Positions 1-8,228 of a stretch of 44,404 bases of DNA are shown here, one piece after another; positions within the stretch are counted from its first letter, which is position 1; every line of letters starts with the position of its first letter. The notes beneath the pieces are model-generated. The model worked only from the letters and a program-made list of their open reading frames with translations. It had not been told where the DNA came from and searched no databases. The stretch spans positions 1 through 44,404 of the forward strand of contig JAEDJH010000003.1 in assembly GCA_016296415.1 (NCBI GenBank), read 5' to 3'. Made by a program: the position numbers and the translations under genes. Source of the DNA: Clostridia bacterium. Lineage in GTDB: Bacteria > Bacillota > Clostridia > Christensenellales > CAG-138.

Positions 1-19
1 GATTAAAAGCTTATATAGA

Positions 20-1657
20 TTACTCAAACATCTTTTCCCACTTGTCGGCAAAGGCCGCCAGGTCGTTTTCCATTATGTCGAGCTTCAGACTCACGTCCGG
101 CGATTTTTTGAAGCTCATTTCTTCGGCAAGCTTGAGTATGCGCTCCATCTGTTCAACAAGCTTATACTCGTGGGTCAGTTCCTCAACGCTCTCAACGTCT
201 GCGGCAGGCGCCTGAACGGAAGGTGCCTCCGGCTCACCGTCTTTCCTCCCATCGGTCAAAACGACTTCATCGAGCAGATTCGGAACGGTGACGTTATACC
301 CGAGCGACCTTATCGCTTCGGCAAGCATGTCGAGAGCCTCCTCCTCTCCGTGAACGAGGAACACCCTGTCGGGCTTCGGTGTGATTGCGCTGACCCAATC
401 GACAAGCTCGTTTCGTCCCGCATGTCCCGAAAATACGCTCAGATGTTCTATGACCGCATTGACACGTATTTCTTCACCGAACAGCTTCACCTTCTCCGCA
501 CCGTCAACGAGCAGCCTGCCAAGCGTTCCCACAGCCTGATAGCCCGCAAATATTACGGTTGCATTCTTTTGATACAGATTGTGCTTCAGATGGTGGCGGA
601 TTCGTCCCGCATCGCACATACCCGACGAAGCTATGATTATCTTCTGCCCGGGCGTTACGTTTATCAGCTTGCTCTCGTCTGCGGTTCTCGTGAAGTTTAC
701 GGTCTCAAAGTCAAACGGAGAGCCTTCCCTGCGAAGCTCCATTGCCTCCTCGTCATAATAACCGTCCGCACTGCGCTCGTACACCCTTGTTGCCTCTATG
801 CCGAGCGGGCTGTCAACATAAACGGGGATCTTTTCAAGCCCTTTTACGGTATTGTTGGCGATGAAGCGCTTTATATAGTACAGCAATTCCTGCGTTCTGC
901 CGATGGCAAAGCTCGGTATGACTATGTTTCCGCCCCTTGCAATCGCCGAACGCAGCACGCTTGCAAGCTGCGCCTCTTTCTCGTCGTTTGTTCCGGCCTC
1001 GTGGTTTCTGTCGCCGTAAGTGCTTTCCATGATGACGTAATCCGCTTGCTCGATGAATTTCGGGTCGCAGATTATCGGGCGTTCGGCCCTGCCTATATCG
1101 CCGGAGAATGCAAGGGTTTTGGTTACTCCTTCCTCCGTTATCCAAATTTCAACGCTTGCCGAGCCGAGCAGATGTCCCGCATCCTTAAACCTCACCGTCA
1201 CTTCGTCCGAAAGCTTCACTGTCTCGTCGTATTTTACGCCCTTTATCAACTTGAGCGTGTTGTTTACGTCCTGCATGGTATAAAGCGGCTCGATAAGTTT
1301 TTTACCGGCACGCTGCCTTTTTTTGTTCTCAAGCTGTGCATCGTATTCCTGTATGTTTGCGCTGTCGGGCAGCATTATCGTACAAAGCTGCGACGTTGCC
1401 TCGGTGGTAATTATATCCCCCGAGAAGCCCTTTTTCACCAAAAGCGGCAAAAGCCCGCTGTGGTCTATATGTGCATGGGTAAGCAAAACGGCATCAACGG
1501 ACGCCGCATCAAACGGGAACGAGTCCTCGCCAAGCTCCGTTTTCGTATCCTGCCCCTGCCTCATGCCGCAGTCAACGAGCAGTTTTTTGTTTGCGTATTC
1601 TATAAGATGGCACGAGCCGGTAACCATTTTGGCGGCGCCGCAGAATTTTATCTTCAT
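20..1657 (-). CDS. Beta-CASP metallo-beta-lactamase-fold RNA-processing hydrolase
   Basis: A 545-residue protein of the MBL-fold/beta-CASP family (CPSF-73 and YsiC-like exonucleases and endonucleases), which usually cleave RNA with two zinc ions. The zinc-binding motif THAHIDHSG lies near residue 61. Further metal-site candidates are the GHLLGS segment, the SGDIGR segment and the C-terminal FSGHAGR segment near residue 425. The beta-CASP insert lies roughly between residues 190 and 410. The last 50 residues are charged and helical and look like an added tail. The start is placed at ATG 1657, 12 nt after a GGAGGT; an upstream in-frame TTG/ATG reading adds eight residues but has no ribosome binding site. 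It is transcribed away from the lipoprotein gene. An RNA-processing role is inferred from the family; the exact substrate is unknown. Confidence 0.88.
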   Translation of the reverse strand: MKIKFCGAAKMVTGSCHLIEYANKKLLVDCGMRQGQDTKTELGEDSFPFDAASVDAVLLTHAHIDHSGLLPLLVKKGFSGDIITTEATSQLCTIMLPDSANIQEYDAQLENKKRQRAGKKLIEPLYTMQDVNNTLKLIKGVKYDETVKLSDEVTVRFKDAGHLLGSASVEIWITEEGVTKTLAFSGDIGRAERPIICDPKFIEQADYVIMESTYGDRNHEAGTNDEKEAQLASVLRSAIARGGNIVIPSFAIGRTQELLYYIKRFIANNTVKGLEKIPVYVDSPLGIEATRVYERSADGYYDEEAMELRREGSPFDFETVNFTRTADESKLINVTPGQKIIIASSGMCDAGRIRHHLKHNLYQKNATVIFAGYQAVGTLGRLLVDGAEKVKLFGEEIRVNAVIEHLSVFSGHAGRNELVDWVSAITPKPDRVFLVHGEEEALDMLAEAIRSLGYNVTVPNLLDEVVLTDGRKDGEPEAPSVQAPAADVESVEELTHEYKLVEQMERILKLAEEMSFKKSPDVSLKLDIMENDLAAFADKWEKMFE

Positions 1658-1752
1658 TATATTACTGTACCTCCATAGCAACGACTTTTCTTTATTTTAT
1701 ATTACTTTTCCCTATTTGGCAATATTACACGCCCATTGCGGCTAAAAAATGC

Positions 1753-1758
1753 TATAAT
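1753..1758 (+). promoter_or_regulatory. Candidate -10 box of the lipoprotein gene
   Basis: A perfect TATAAT lies 32 bp before the GTG start at 1790. No good -35 hexamer sits at 16-18 bp; a TTGGCA at 1716 is too far away. If used, transcription would begin near 1765, which rules out the upstream in-frame TTG at 1736 as a start codon. Confidence 0.4.
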
Positions 1759-1789
1759 AAGGAATATAAACGGAAAGGAACAAGCGTCT

Positions 1790-2287
1790 GTGAAAAGGGC
1801 TTTTTTTGCTTTGATAATTCTTGCCTTTGTACTGTTTACGGGCTGTGGGGCTTTGTTCGGCACGTCCGACATTCCCTCTCAGGATGCGCCCGTCACGCTG
1901 TATTATCCGCAGGAAGGCTTCTCATCCGATCCCGGCGGATATTTCCCGAACGGTTTGCCCACGGACTCCTCCGCCATTTCGATATTTGAGCCGGCCGTCT
2001 GGCCCGCTCACGACGAGCTTGTTTCCGTGCTTCCAATACCCGACTTCGGGACGCTGATCGCCGCCGAAGCAAACGTTTCAAAAACCGTCCTGTGGCAAAT
2101 TGTGATGGTGGATGCGTCTGTACCCGAGTTTTTGGATTACTGCGAAAGGTGTATGCAATGCGGAATATACGGAATGTTTGACGAGCTGACCGGAAGGTTT
2201 ACCGCCGTGACCTCCGAATGTACCTATCATATAACTTTTGATGAAGCAAACGGTCAGATGAGCGTCATTATCTTGAAAAACGGCTGA
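1790..2287 (+). CDS. Small predicted lipoprotein of unknown function
   Basis: A 165-residue protein with a lipoprotein signal peptide: KR at the N-terminus, a hydrophobic stretch of about 13 residues and a lipobox-like FTGC with the lipidated cysteine near residue 19. After export it should be anchored to the outer face of the membrane. The mature part has a Pro/Ser/Asp-rich linker (about residues 25-65), then a compact domain with three cysteines (CERCMQC and a later SEC) and beta-strand-like segments. I do not recognise the family. The GTG start is chosen because GGAAAGGAA lies 9 nt upstream and because the signal peptide begins there. The gene ends 8 bp from the ftsQ stop, with the two genes converging. 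Confidence 0.7.
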   Translation: MKRAFFALIILAFVLFTGCGALFGTSDIPSQDAPVTLYYPQEGFSSDPGGYFPNGLPTDSSAISIFEPAVWPAHDELVSVLPIPDFGTLIAAEANVSKTVLWQIVMVDASVPEFLDYCERCMQCGIYGMFDELTGRFTAVTSECTYHITFDEANGQMSVIILKNG

Positions 2288-2317
2288 GCCGCCCGTCATT
2301 CCTCCGGCTCGGGCGGC
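2288..2317. terminator. GC-rich hairpin between convergent stop codons
   Basis: GCCGCCCG (2288-2295) and CGGGCGGC (2310-2317) form a perfect 8-bp stem with a 14-nt loop. The stem starts just after the lipoprotein stop and the ftsQ stop lies in the loop. There is no T-tract on either strand, so it is at best a weak or factor-assisted bidirectional terminator. Confidence 0.35.
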
Positions 2318-3153
2318 GAATACACGGCACGACCCTTGCCGGTCAGCGTCAGCGTACCGCCCGCTGCGCCCATCTCCCGAAGCCTCGGCATGACCTCCGT
2401 AAGCTGTGAAAACTTTTTATCGAGCATATCCGGCTGACCTATCTGCACTCTTATATCAGTATCCGTCACCATATACACGCTCAGCGGATTCGACACATCC
2501 AAAAGCACTATTTGCTCAAGCAGATCCTCCGTTTTCAGATGCTTCAGTATGTCAACGAGAGTAGCGGCATGAAAATCCGCATGGTCGCTCAAAAGCTGGT
2601 CGGTATGGAAGCCCGTCGAGCTTATGCCGAACACCCGAAGCAGCTCCACGCCCTCATTCGCGGCACAAATCTCAAGCACATAACCCTCGTCGTCGATAAG
2701 CACCGACTCCGAAGCGCAGGCGATCGAAGCCACCGCCACACGCTCCCGAATGTATATGTTTATGCTGTTCGGATAATCCTTCTCTATTCGCTCCACCACA
2801 AAATACGGGTTTTTCGATATATCGCTTTCCATCTTGTCCTTGCTGACAAGCAGCATATTGTCGCCAAGCGCAACGTCCGTCATGCCCAGCACCTCGGACG
2901 GCTCTTTGTTCTGCAGGCCGAACACGTTGATTTTTTCGACCTGAAGCACGAAATAAACGACGGTTATTATACCCAAAAGCGCAAGCACAACAACAGATAC
3001 CGCAAAAAAGGTCTTTCCTCTTTTCTTTCGCAGCTTCTTCTTTTTTCTTTTTCTTCTCCGTGCCAGCTCGTCACCGCTTTCGGGCTTTCCTTTTCGCCTG
3101 TCGGTGGCTTTTGCAGTCGAAGCTTTGCGCTTTTCGGTTTGTTTTTTCGCCAT
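2296..3153 (-). CDS. ftsQ: Cell division protein FtsQ/DivIB
   Basis: A 285-residue bitopic membrane protein of the divisome; with FtsL and FtsB/DivIC it bridges the cytoplasmic machinery and septal wall synthesis. Residues 1-48 are a very basic cytoplasmic tail (KKKKLRKKRGK just before the membrane). Residues 49-70 are one transmembrane helix. Residues about 72-140 are a POTRA domain (VEKINVFGLQN start, then NPYFVVERIEKDYPNSI), followed by the FtsQ/DivIB beta domain and a short C-terminal tail. The length fits DivIB of Firmicutes. It is the last gene of the dcw cluster here, 8 bp after murA, and is almost certainly cotranscribed with it. ftsA and ftsZ do not follow. Confidence 0.9.
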   Translation of the reverse strand: MAKKQTEKRKASTAKATDRRKGKPESGDELARRRKRKKKKLRKKRGKTFFAVSVVVLALLGIITVVYFVLQVEKINVFGLQNKEPSEVLGMTDVALGDNMLLVSKDKMESDISKNPYFVVERIEKDYPNSINIYIRERVAVASIACASESVLIDDEGYVLEICAANEGVELLRVFGISSTGFHTDQLLSDHADFHAATLVDILKHLKTEDLLEQIVLLDVSNPLSVYMVTDTDIRVQIGQPDMLDKKFSQLTEVMPRLREMGAAGGTLTLTGKGRAVYSPPEPEE

Positions 3154-3161
3154 CTTTTCCT

Positions 3162-4418
3162 TTATCCGTCGTCCCTCGCAACGTCTGCTCCAAGGGCATT
3201 CAAAGTATCCTCCAGCCGTTCATAGCCTCTGTCAATAAGCTCCACGCCATGCACACGGCTTTTTCCCTCCGCCTTCAATGCGGCCGCAACGAGTGCCGCA
3301 CCGCCTCTCAAGTCCTTTGCATACAGCTCGGCAGGGCTGAGCTTCGGCACGCCCCGTATTATCGCCGTCCTGTCCCTTATGGTTATTTCCGCACCCATGC
3401 GCACCAGCTCGGGAATATGCTTATATCGGTTCTCAAACACGTTTTCGACAAGTATGCTCGTTCCGTCCGCCACACAGCACATTGCGCATACCTGCGCCTG
3501 CATATCGGTTGGAAAGCCCGGATACGGCATCGTTTCAAGAAGCCTTATCTCAGATATGCGCTCGGGAGCTTTGAGCCTTACGGTATCGTTTTGGGCTTCG
3601 ACCGTGCATCCTATCTCCCTAAGCTTTGAGGTCAGTGACATTATATGCGGCATACACACGTTCTCTATCGTCATTGTGCCGCCCGTCATTGCTCCCATGC
3701 ATAAAAGCGTACCGGCAACTATCCTGTCGGGTATCAGCCGATGCTCCACCGCTCCCGGTCTGCCGCCGCCCCGAATATAGATCGTGGTGGTGCCTGCGCC
3801 TCTGACGTCATATCCCATGGCGTTAAGAAAACACTGCAGATCCTCTATTTCCGGCTCCCTTGCGGCATTGTATATCACGCTGTCGCCCTTTGCGGTGACA
3901 GCCGCCATCATTATGTTCTCGGTCGCACCCACGCTCGGGTAGTCAAGATGTATATTTGCGCCCCTTATATCCTCACCCTCGCAGGATATAAGGCCGTACT
4001 CCTCGGTTACTTTCACGTTCAGCCTCGAAAGCCCCGACAGATGCAGGTCTATCGGTCTGTTGCCTATTTCGCAGCCGCCGGGATACGTAAAGCAAGCCTT
4101 TTTAAACCGCCCTACGACCGCACCGAGCATGAATATGGATGACCTGAGCTTTTTGGATATGCTCGGCGGCATAACGTAGCTGTCCGCACCCGAAGCATCA
4201 ATTATAACGGTATCGCCCGACCTTTTGATCCTGCACCCGATGGCAAGCAGAATGTCGAGCATATTATCCACATCCGTAATGTGCGGGCAGTCGTGTATCA
4301 CAACCTCGCCGTCGGTTAAAATGCTCGCCGCAAGTATCGGCAAAATAGCATTCTTTGCGCCCTTGATGCGCACCGAGCCGTTTAACCTTACACCGCCGTT
4401 GACAGTAAAGCTTCCCAT
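3162..4418 (-). CDS. murA: UDP-N-acetylglucosamine 1-carboxyvinyltransferase MurA
   Basis: A 418-residue EPT-family enzyme that transfers enolpyruvate from phosphoenolpyruvate to UDP-GlcNAc, the first committed step of peptidoglycan synthesis in the cytoplasm. The N-terminus shows the substrate-binding KGAKNAILPILAAS motif. The catalytic loop GGCEIGNRPIDLH carries the active-site cysteine at residue 116, the residue alkylated by fosfomycin, so the enzyme is predicted to be fosfomycin-sensitive. SVGATENIMMAA and PGFPTDMQAQ are also present. The length is normal. It lies between ftsW and ftsQ, where many Firmicutes carry murG or murB. A second murA copy elsewhere is common in Firmicutes and cannot be judged here. 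Confidence 0.95.
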   Translation of the reverse strand: MGSFTVNGGVRLNGSVRIKGAKNAILPILAASILTDGEVVIHDCPHITDVDNMLDILLAIGCRIKRSGDTVIIDASGADSYVMPPSISKKLRSSIFMLGAVVGRFKKACFTYPGGCEIGNRPIDLHLSGLSRLNVKVTEEYGLISCEGEDIRGANIHLDYPSVGATENIMMAAVTAKGDSVIYNAAREPEIEDLQCFLNAMGYDVRGAGTTTIYIRGGGRPGAVEHRLIPDRIVAGTLLCMGAMTGGTMTIENVCMPHIMSLTSKLREIGCTVEAQNDTVRLKAPERISEIRLLETMPYPGFPTDMQAQVCAMCCVADGTSILVENVFENRYKHIPELVRMGAEITIRDRTAIIRGVPKLSPAELYAKDLRGGAALVAAALKAEGKSRVHGVELIDRGYERLEDTLNALGADVARDDG

Positions 4419-4477
4419 TTGACACCCCCCTGCAATAACATTATATTCTATGCCGAAAGGGAGGATTTTGTTCAGCT

Positions 4478-5659
4478 TTATGTTTTTGCTTCCGCCCCGG
4501 CTTTCCCCTGCTTTTTGGAGAATGGAGTGTCAATATATCTCGAAATATTTAAAAGAATGCCCGACGCCGTCATAAATATAATCAGCGATGTGCCGCCCGA
4601 GCTGACAAACGGAAGCGTCTGCCCCGTGGTAGGTGCCAATCCTACGCAAACAGCCATGTGAATAAACGCCTGCAGAGCGATTATTATTGATATTCCGCTT
4701 GCAAGGAAACGCCCGAATCTGTCCTTGATCCGCATTGCGACCCATATACCCCTGTACAGCAGGAACAGATAGCCTGCAATCAGAAGCAGGCAGCCGAAAA
4801 AGCCAAGCTCCTCCGCAATTATTGCAAATATGAAGTCGCTTTCGCCGTACGTCAAAAACAGCAGCTTTTGCTTGCTGAGATTTAGTCCCTTTCCGAAAAG
4901 CCCGCCCGATGATATGGCATAAAACGACTGTATGAGCTGATAACCCGAGCCCGATGGGTCTTTGTACGGATCGAACCATGAGTCTGTTATTCGTGCGAGT
5001 CTGTAGGGCTGGAACACGGCGCAGCAGATAAGCGCAACGCCAAGCACCGAACCAAGTATGACGATATGTTTGGTCGGTATCTCGCCGATAAGCAGCATCG
5101 CAACGAAGGTCGCCGCAACGATTATCAGCGTTGAAAGGTTCTTTTGCAGCAATATTCCTATGGCAAACGGAACGAAGAACACCACCGTCAGCCATACTAT
5201 ACCCTTGGATGCCCTCCTGAGCTTTTCCTTGTTGCTCGCCATATAAGCGGACATTCCTATAACTATAGCAAACTTTGCCAGCTCCGCCGGCTGTATGCTC
5301 ACGCCGGCAATCTTGATCCATCGCCTTGCGCCGTTTACTTCATCGCCGATAATGGGGGTAAGAAAAACCAGGATCATCGCAACGGCGAGTATCCCTATAT
5401 ACGCCCATTTCTTCTTATAGAATTTGTACGGCAAAAATGATACGCCTATCATTAATATGAGTCCGCCCACGAACAGTTTCGCCTGCTTGCTGAAGTAAAA
5501 GAACCCGTTTGACTGCGAACGATAGGCATAGTAGTAGCTGGACGAAAGCACCATCACCAGCCCGAACAGACAAAGACAAAGCACCACCGCAAACAGTGGA
5601 AAATCCCATTTCCCGAACTTCAGCAAGCCCTGTCTTTTGTTTGTTCCGCTTTTTGCCAC
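4478..5659 (-). CDS. ftsW: SEDS-family lipid II polymerase FtsW
   Basis: A 393-residue polytopic membrane protein of the SEDS family (FtsW/RodA/SpoVE), a peptidoglycan glycosyltransferase that polymerises lipid II together with a class B penicillin-binding protein. About ten hydrophobic segments can be seen. Family motifs include NGARRWI after the third or fourth helix, PAELAKFAIVIGMSAYMA, the large extracellular loop with GSGYQLIQSFYAISSGG, AEELGFFG, and the C-terminal PTTGQTLPFVSSGGTS. Its place between murD and murA, and the matching SpoVD/FtsI-type protein upstream, support FtsW; SpoVE is the alternative, because the two cannot be told apart by sequence alone. The start is ATG 5659, 13 bp after murD. 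Confidence 0.9.
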   Translation of the reverse strand: MAKSGTNKRQGLLKFGKWDFPLFAVVLCLCLFGLVMVLSSSYYYAYRSQSNGFFYFSKQAKLFVGGLILMIGVSFLPYKFYKKKWAYIGILAVAMILVFLTPIIGDEVNGARRWIKIAGVSIQPAELAKFAIVIGMSAYMASNKEKLRRASKGIVWLTVVFFVPFAIGILLQKNLSTLIIVAATFVAMLLIGEIPTKHIVILGSVLGVALICCAVFQPYRLARITDSWFDPYKDPSGSGYQLIQSFYAISSGGLFGKGLNLSKQKLLFLTYGESDFIFAIIAEELGFFGCLLLIAGYLFLLYRGIWVAMRIKDRFGRFLASGISIIIALQAFIHMAVCVGLAPTTGQTLPFVSSGGTSLIIFMTASGILLNISRYIDTPFSKKQGKAGAEAKT

Positions 5660-5672
5660 CGGTAAGCCTCCG

Positions 5673-7034
5673 TTATAACTTTTTGACTATTTCCTTAAAT
5701 TTGCGTCCCCGCTCCTCATAGTCGGCAAACATTCCCCAGCTTGCGGCGGCGGGGGAAAGCAGTACGTTGTATCCCGGCTTTGCAAGCTTTGTTGCCTGCT
5801 CCACCATCTCGGTAAAGGTACCCCGTGAAACATAGAACTCCTTGAAGCCCGTTATTTCCGCACCGGCAAGTATTTCCGGAACGGTTACTCCGGACGCCAC
5901 TACCGCCTTTACCTTGCCGTTAAAGGCATTGAACAGCGGAACAAAGTCGCTGTATTTATCATATTCTCCGACACCGAGCAATAGTATGGTCGGTCTGTCC
6001 ATCGCCTCGATAGCCTTTATTGTGGAGTCGGGGTTGGTCGCCTTTGAGTCGTTGATATAGCGTATGCCGTTTTTCTCGCGGACAAACTCTATCCTGTGCT
6101 CAACACCCATAAAACTTCTGAGAACCTGTCTGATCACGCCCATCGATACGCCCATGCAAAGCGCAAGTGCACTGGCGCACATGGCGTTTTCGATATTGTG
6201 TGCGCCCGGTATCTGAAGCTCCTTTGCGTTGATTATGACCTGCGTTTCCTTATTGTGCCGCCAATAGAGGATGCCGTCCGAATTGAATACGCCCTCGTCA
6301 ACCTCCTGCTTTTGCGAGATCCACAGCACCTTTGCCTTCGTCTTTTCGGCAAGCCCGCTGACTATCGGATCATCAAGATTAAGTATGGCAAAATCGTCCT
6401 CCGTTTGATTCTCAAACATTCTTGCCTTTGCGGCTATGTACTGCTCCATGGAGTTGTTGAACCTGTTGAGATGGTCCTCCGTTATGTTCAGCAGACCAGC
6501 CGCATTCGGTCTGAAGGTGTCAATGCTCTCAAGCTGCAGCGCCGCAGTTTCCGCAACGACAACATCCCCCGCCTTTATATCCATCGAATGCTCGGTTATC
6601 GGTATTCCGATGTTGCCAAGAACGTATGTCGTTTCGCCTGCCGCCTTGAATATCTCGCCCGTCAGCGTGGTCGTGGTGGTTTTGCCGTTCGTGCCGCCGA
6701 TGCAGACGAACCTGCTCCCTCTGTCGGAAAACCTGTAGCCGAGCTCGATTTCACCGATAACCTCGATTCCTCTTGCCCTCGCCATGGAAACGAAAGGCTT
6801 CGTGAGCGGTATGACGGGGCTTATCACTACAAGGTCCACTCCGTCAAGGAGTGCCTCCGCCGGTGCGCCAAGATAGTTCACGTACTCAATGCCCTTTAAG
6901 GCGTCAAGGAGTCCGGGTATCTCCCGCTTTATGTCGTTTATCAGCACCCTGTAGCCGTTTTTGTACAGCAGTTTGGCACTCGAAATGCCGCTTCTTGCCA
7001 TTCCCACTATCAATGCCGTTTTTCTGTTTTCCAT
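5673..7034 (-). CDS. murD: UDP-N-acetylmuramoyl-L-alanine--D-glutamate ligase MurD
   Basis: A 453-residue ATP-dependent Mur ligase that adds D-glutamate to UDP-MurNAc-L-alanine. The N-terminal Rossmann-like domain begins with VGMARSGISSAK. The central domain carries the P-loop GTNGKTTTT near residue 115 and NITEDHLNRF. The C-terminal domain contains EHRIEFV, YINDSKATNPDS and LLLGVGEYDKY. The last segment LSPAAASWGMFADYEERGRKFKEIV is typical of MurD. It starts at ATG 7034 behind GAGGTG. A 181-bp gap with strong secondary structure separates it from mraY, so expression of murD-ftsW-murA-ftsQ may be set separately from the upstream half of the cluster. Confidence 0.95.
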   Translation of the reverse strand: MENRKTALIVGMARSGISSAKLLYKNGYRVLINDIKREIPGLLDALKGIEYVNYLGAPAEALLDGVDLVVISPVIPLTKPFVSMARARGIEVIGEIELGYRFSDRGSRFVCIGGTNGKTTTTTLTGEIFKAAGETTYVLGNIGIPITEHSMDIKAGDVVVAETAALQLESIDTFRPNAAGLLNITEDHLNRFNNSMEQYIAAKARMFENQTEDDFAILNLDDPIVSGLAEKTKAKVLWISQKQEVDEGVFNSDGILYWRHNKETQVIINAKELQIPGAHNIENAMCASALALCMGVSMGVIRQVLRSFMGVEHRIEFVREKNGIRYINDSKATNPDSTIKAIEAMDRPTILLLGVGEYDKYSDFVPLFNAFNGKVKAVVASGVTVPEILAGAEITGFKEFYVSRGTFTEMVEQATKLAKPGYNVLLSPAAASWGMFADYEERGRKFKEIVKKL

Positions 7035-7071
7035 AACGCACCTCGTATATATCAGCTTTCGCCGTTTTTTC

Positions 7072-7194
7072 TAAAAAAGCCGTCCGAGCCGCAAAGGTGC
7101 TTGACGCAGCGGTCACTTCCTGCGTCAAACGCCCTTGTTTTCCTCCGCCGTGCCAAGCGCCAAATATTTCACGGCAGTATCCGGTTTCGGACGG
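7072..7194 (-). promoter_or_regulatory. Structured intergenic RNA element / putative attenuator before murD
   Basis: Read on the minus strand, three perfect stems can be drawn in the mraY-murD gap. The closing stem P1 pairs 7187-7194 (CCGTCCGA) with 7080-7087 (TCGGACGG). Inside it, P2 pairs 7170-7175 (GCCGTG) with 7147-7152 (CACGGC), and P3 pairs 7120-7128 (TTGACGCAG) with 7101-7109 (CTGCGTCAA). A run of six T follows P1 at once (7073-7078). A multi-branched hairpin ending in a U-tract suggests an intrinsic terminator or attenuator, or a structured cis-regulatory RNA. No known riboswitch class was recognised. The pairings are seen in the sequence; the function is inference. Confidence 0.5.
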
Positions 7195-7215
7195 TATAAC
7201 TAACTTTTGTCTGTA

Positions 7216-8208
7216 TTATGCGTACGCCAGCAGGCATACAAGGCACAATATCGTCGTTACTATCATGTAACCGGCAACTATCTTTGTTTCGCTGTATCCC
7301 TTTAATTCAAAGTGATGGTGCAGCGGCGCCATCTTGAATATTCTCTTTTTGCGGAGCTTGTATGAGCCCACCTGAAGAATTACCGAAACGGACGTTGCAA
7401 CATAGGCGCCTCCCATCACCAAAAGCAGCAGCAGCGCACGGCTGTAAAGCGCCATCATTGCAACCGCACCGCCGAGAGCAAGCGAGCCGGTGTCGCCCAT
7501 GAACACCTTCGCCGGATGTGCGTTGTAGCGTATGAAGCCAAGACAGCCGCCCACAACGGCGCCGGCGAAAACGGTGAGTGATTCATAGCCTGCGCTCTCC
7601 ATGAGATGTCCCATGTCTGCGGCCACGTCCGTGAGGTATATGAATATTATTCCCATTGCAAACGCATAAATGAGCGTTACGCCCGACGAAAGTCCGTCAA
7701 CGCCGTCAATGAGGTTCACGGAGTTCACCGTTGCGATTATAAGGAGCGTTGCAAGGGGAACGTAAAATGCGCCAAGGTCAAACTCAATGTCGAAAAAGGC
7801 AAGATGCATCGTCGTTCCGAGCGTGTTTTTGCAATGGAACGCAATAACAAGCGCAATGGCAAGCTGTCCTATTATCTTCTGGTATGCCTTAAGCCCCAGC
7901 GACCGCTTTAGCTTTACCTTTATAAAGTCATCAAGGAAACCGATGATACCGTACAGCATCGTTGTCAGAAGCACGGGCCAGGTATATGCCGGTGCATTTG
8001 TCGCAAACGGAAGTGTACCGACGAGTATGCCAAGCAGAATCATAATTCCGCCCATCGTAGGCGTGCCTGACTTGGTAAGATGGGTCTGCGGTCCCTCGGT
8101 GCGCACGGTCTGCCCGAATTTAAGGCGTCTGAGCACGGGGATGAGCAGCCTGCCTGCTATCATGCACACGACCGCAGAAATCAAAATCGAATAAATCAGC
8201 TTTTGCAT
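7216..8208 (-). CDS. mraY: Phospho-N-acetylmuramoyl-pentapeptide-transferase MraY
   Basis: A 330-residue integral membrane enzyme that transfers phospho-MurNAc-pentapeptide to undecaprenyl phosphate, making lipid I on the inner face of the membrane. About ten hydrophobic helices are visible. Conserved motifs are GTPTMGG near residue 50, DDFIKV with the first aspartate pair, NSVNLIDGVDGLSSG, MGDTGSLALGG and the C-terminal HHHFELKG. The gene starts 20 bp after murE, and no clear Shine-Dalgarno sequence precedes the ATG, so translation may be coupled to murE. murF, which usually lies between murE and mraY, is absent. Confidence 0.95.
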   Translation of the reverse strand: MQKLIYSILISAVVCMIAGRLLIPVLRRLKFGQTVRTEGPQTHLTKSGTPTMGGIMILLGILVGTLPFATNAPAYTWPVLLTTMLYGIIGFLDDFIKVKLKRSLGLKAYQKIIGQLAIALVIAFHCKNTLGTTMHLAFFDIEFDLGAFYVPLATLLIIATVNSVNLIDGVDGLSSGVTLIYAFAMGIIFIYLTDVAADMGHLMESAGYESLTVFAGAVVGGCLGFIRYNAHPAKVFMGDTGSLALGGAVAMMALYSRALLLLLVMGGAYVATSVSVILQVGSYKLRKKRIFKMAPLHHHFELKGYSETKIVAGYMIVTTILCLVCLLAYA

Positions 8209-8228
8209 ACTGTTTGAGGTTGCGAAGC

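Noticed and set aside
170..1678. Open frame of about 500 codons on the plus strand, antisense to the beta-CASP hydrolase gene
   Set aside because: It mirrors a gene with clear conserved motifs, has no ribosome binding site and gives no recognisable protein. Long antisense frames follow from the codon bias; the same holds at 20594-21904, 8214-9152, 24982-25848 and 28712-29752.
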